Assembly: GCA_015494385.1 (NCBI GenBank)
Contig: WGBJ01000494.1
Coordinates: 1 to 6,940, forward strand
DNA: 6,940 nt
DNA from: Marinosulfonomonas sp.
GTDB lineage: Bacteria > Pseudomonadota > Alphaproteobacteria > Rhodobacterales > Rhodobacteraceae
Direction of reading: 5' to 3'
In this document: one piece after another, positions 4,775 through 6,940 of the stretch
Numbering within the stretch: position 1 is the first letter of the stretch
Layout: every line of letters begins with the position of its first letter
Program-made: the position numbers and the translations under genes
The notes under the pieces: model-generated
The model's database searches: none
Seen by the model: only the letters and a program-made list of their open reading frames with translations
What the model was told of the DNA's origin: nothing

Positions 4775-6940
4775 CTAGGCCTTCCCCTGTGCGGCCAGCT
4801 TTTTGCGTTCGCGGGCCAATGTGCTCAGGCCCATATCATCCAGTATCGAATAGATGGCGGGCAGAACGAACAGCACGATCAGACCGGCCGACAGCAGACC
4901 AAAGGCAAGACTGGTCACCAGCGGGATCAGGATTTGCGCCTGCAGGCTGGTTTCCAGCAGGATCGGCAGCAACCCGACAATCGTGGTGATCGAGGTCAGG
5001 AAAATCGCCCTGAACCGCGCCCGTGCCGCGCGCGAGGCGGCGTGGGCGACTGTCAGCGCCTCGCCATGTTCGTGTTTGACGAAATCCACCAGCAGGATTG
5101 AGTTGTTCACCACAACCCCCGCCAGCGCCACAAACCCCAGCATACTGGGCATCGAGAAATCCAGCCCCATCAGCAAGTGACCAAAGATCGATCCGGCCAG
5201 CGACAGCGGGATGATCAGCATCACCACCAGCGGTTCAACGTAGGATCGGAACAGGAAGCTAAGCAACAGGAACACCCCGACAAGCCCCACAAGGAAGCCT
5301 TTGACCATCGATTTCTGGGTCTTTTCGGCCTCGGCCCGCTGGCCTTCCACATCCAGTGACACGCTGGGATAGCGCTGCAACAGATCGGGGATAAACCGTT
5401 TCAGGGTATCACTGACAATCGCGCTGGAATTGGCGATGCGGGTGTCGATGGTGCCTTGAACGGTGACCGCACGCACGCCGTCTTCGTGGTTGATCCGGCT
5501 GTAACCCTGATCGACCTCGATATCCGCGACCACGCTTAAGGGCACATAGGTGCCGTCCGGACGGGTGATGACAAAATCGTCAAATTCCGTATAGCTGCGG
5601 CGATCTTCTTCGGACAGCTCTGCGGTGACTTCCAGCGACTGGCCGTTCACCTGCATTTCACTGACCGTGGTGCCGAAATAGGCGGCGCGCAACTGGTCGG
5701 CAATCAGGGCGGCCGTGATCCCCATCGGGGCGGCCTGATCGTTCAGATGGATGCGTAATTCGCGTTTGCCCGGGCGCAGGTCATCCAGCACGGATGTGAC
5801 GCCTTTGTAGGTCCAGACCCAGTCCTGCAATTCAATCGCGGCATTTTTCAGATCAACCAGATTGTCGCCCTTCAGGCGCAGGTCAATGGCGATACCGGCG
5901 GGGCCAATGGTGGCCTCGGCGTATTTCAGGCTGATCACATCGGGCAACTCGCCCACAATTCCGCGCCAGTGGGCCATGATGTCATCGGGGCGGCTGATGC
6001 GTTCGGCAGATGGCAGCAGATCAACACTGATGGTGGCCACATGCGCACCCGTTTCAAAGGAATCTCGGTTTTCGCCATAGAACACCGAAACATGGCGGAT
6101 CAACTCGGCCCCGCCCGGTTGCATCGGGGTCAGGTCCTGATTGGTCTGCTCGATCCCCTTGACCAGCTTGTCCACCACATCTTCGGTGCGGGTCAGCGGG
6201 GTGCCCTGCGGCAGCAAAACCCGCGCCACAATGGTATCGCCGTCCAGTTCCGGAAAGGCGGTGAATTTCAGATAACCGCCTGTCAGCATCCCGACCGAGG
6301 CCAGCAACACCGCAAAGGCAACCCCCGCCGTGATATAGCGCCAGCGGATGGTCAGATCGACCAGCGGGCCCACCAGACTTTCGCGAGTGTAATTCATCGC
6401 CTTTTCCACACGCGCCCGCACGCCACCAGGTTTATGCTGCATTTCCAGCGTATGGATCAGGTGGTGCGGCAGGATCAGGAAGGCCTCGACCAGGGAAACC
6501 ATCAACACGAACAGCATCACCACCGGCACCACGCGCAGCACAGCCCCCAGATCGCCGGACAGGAACGCCAGCGAGCCAAAGATCATCGCGGTGGTGGCAA
6601 AGGATGCTAGCACGTTCAGGAACACCTGTTGCGCCCCTTTGACGGCCGCTTCTATCGGCTCCAGCCCCTTTTCGCGTAGGCGGGCGATGTTTTCGGAAAT
6701 AACGATGGCGTCATCCATCAACAGCCCGATCACAATCAACAGGCCCAGCGTGGTCATCAGGTTCAGCGAATAGCCGACAAACCACATCAATGCGACACCG
6801 CCCATGAAGGATACCGGCAGCCCCATCGCCACCCAGAAGGAAAAGCGGAAACCAAAGAACAGCCATAGTACCAGAAACACCAGCCCCAGCCCCTGCAACC
6901 CGTTGACGATCACCAGCATCAGCCGGTCCCGCACAACCGA
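4775..6940 (-). CDS. RND-family efflux transporter permease subunit (AcrB/HAE1-like), N-terminus outside window
   Basis: The frame is open through the right edge, so the 5' part is missing. By comparison with AcrB (about 1,050 residues), the visible 721 residues begin just before transmembrane helix 2, and roughly 330 residues lie outside. The GTG at 6934 is an internal Val, not a start. The proton-relay Asp pair of helix 4 is intact in GLLMDDAIVISEN (codons at complement 6715-6710). The relay Lys of helix 10 is present in LLVDFVKHEH (complement 5077-5075), and an Arg lies in RFRAIFLTS on the next helix. The large periplasmic loop between helices 6-7 and 7-8 is full size, and the protein ends with a basic tail (ARERKKLAAQGKA). 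The pattern is that of proton-driven HAE-type pumps for hydrophobic or amphiphilic compounds, not the CusA heavy-metal group. A membrane-fusion partner is expected to the right. The substrate is unknown. Confidence 0.93.
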   Translation of the reverse strand, partial: SVVRDRLMLVIVNGLQGLGLVFLVLWLFFGFRFSFWVAMGLPVSFMGGVALMWFVGYSLNLMTTLGLLIVIGLLMDDAIVISENIARLREKGLEPIEAAVKGAQQVFLNVLASFATTAMIFGSLAFLSGDLGAVLRVVPVVMLFVLMVSLVEAFLILPHHLIHTLEMQHKPGGVRARVEKAMNYTRESLVGPLVDLTIRWRYITAGVAFAVLLASVGMLTGGYLKFTAFPELDGDTIVARVLLPQGTPLTRTEDVVDKLVKGIEQTNQDLTPMQPGGAELIRHVSVFYGENRDSFETGAHVATISVDLLPSAERISRPDDIMAHWRGIVGELPDVISLKYAEATIGPAGIAIDLRLKGDNLVDLKNAAIELQDWVWTYKGVTSVLDDLRPGKRELRIHLNDQAAPMGITAALIADQLRAAYFGTTVSEMQVNGQSLEVTAELSEEDRRSYTEFDDFVITRPDGTYVPLSVVADIEVDQGYSRINHEDGVRAVTVQGTIDTRIANSSAIVSDTLKRFIPDLLQRYPSVSLDVEGQRAEAEKTQKSMVKGFLVGLVGVFLLLSFLFRSYVEPLVVMLIIPLSLAGSIFGHLLMGLDFSMPSMLGFVALAGVVVNNSILLVDFVKHEHGEALTVAHAASRAARARFRAIFLTSITTIVGLLPILLETSLQAQILIPLVTSLAFGLLSAGLIVLFVLPAIYSILDDMGLSTLARERKKLAAQGKA

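Noticed and set aside
6932..6934. GTG as the start of the RND gene
   Set aside because: The frame stays open to the window edge and family comparison places this codon near helix 2, so it is an internal valine.
1..6940. CRISPR array, insertion sequence or prophage
   Set aside because: No regularly spaced direct repeats, transposase, integrase or structural phage genes are visible on either strand.

Overview
The window looks like chromosomal DNA from an alphaproteobacterium, most likely a marine Rhodobacterales (roseobacter-type) species. This is inferred from the GC-rich coding sequence, the protein flavour, and the adjacent triose-phosphate-isomerase-like and RpiB-like genes known from alphaproteobacterial erythritol loci. 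No phage, insertion sequence, CRISPR array or integrase is visible.

Layout. (1) Positions 1-683, plus strand: the end of a triose-phosphate isomerase family gene overlaps the start of an RpiB-type isomerase gene (ATGA overlap). The pair resembles EryH/EryI, which feed tetrulose phosphates into central metabolism as erythrose 4-phosphate. (2) Positions 684-1078: intergenic. It holds two mutually exclusive stem-loops after rpiB, a tRNA-Lys(UUU) gene with its own promoter and encoded CCA, and a 16-bp perfect palindrome between the tRNA and the convergent ABC operon. (3) Positions 1079-4077, minus strand: a complete iron-complex/siderophore/cobalamin-class ABC importer, transcribed in the order binding protein, permease, ATPase. 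A 9-bp GC-only hairpin lies between the binding-protein and permease genes, and the permease and ATPase genes overlap by one base. (4) Positions 4078-4185: a short spacer with three consecutive inverted repeats, two of them near-perfect AT-rich palindromes with the same core in opposite orientation. (5) Positions 4186-4647, minus strand: a small exported or membrane-anchored cysteine-rich protein resembling DUF2946. (6) Positions 4648-4774: an intergenic region with a probable terminator hairpin. (7) Positions 4775-6940, minus strand: the C-terminal two thirds of an RND (AcrB/HAE1-type) efflux pump that runs off the right edge.

How the genes fit together. The importer is a self-contained, TonB-dependent-type inner-membrane module. 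Its outer-membrane receptor and TonB are not in the window, and its substrate cannot be named from sequence. The cysteine-rich protein just upstream on the same strand, with CxxC and CxxxC pairs, hints at metal handling, but the hairpin cluster between them leaves co-transcription open. The RND pump is an export module that probably has a fusion-protein partner to the right of the window. I see no clearly novel multi-gene system. The most distinctive signals are the palindrome cluster at 4114-4185, the cysteine-rich protein beside the importer, and the competing hairpins after rpiB.
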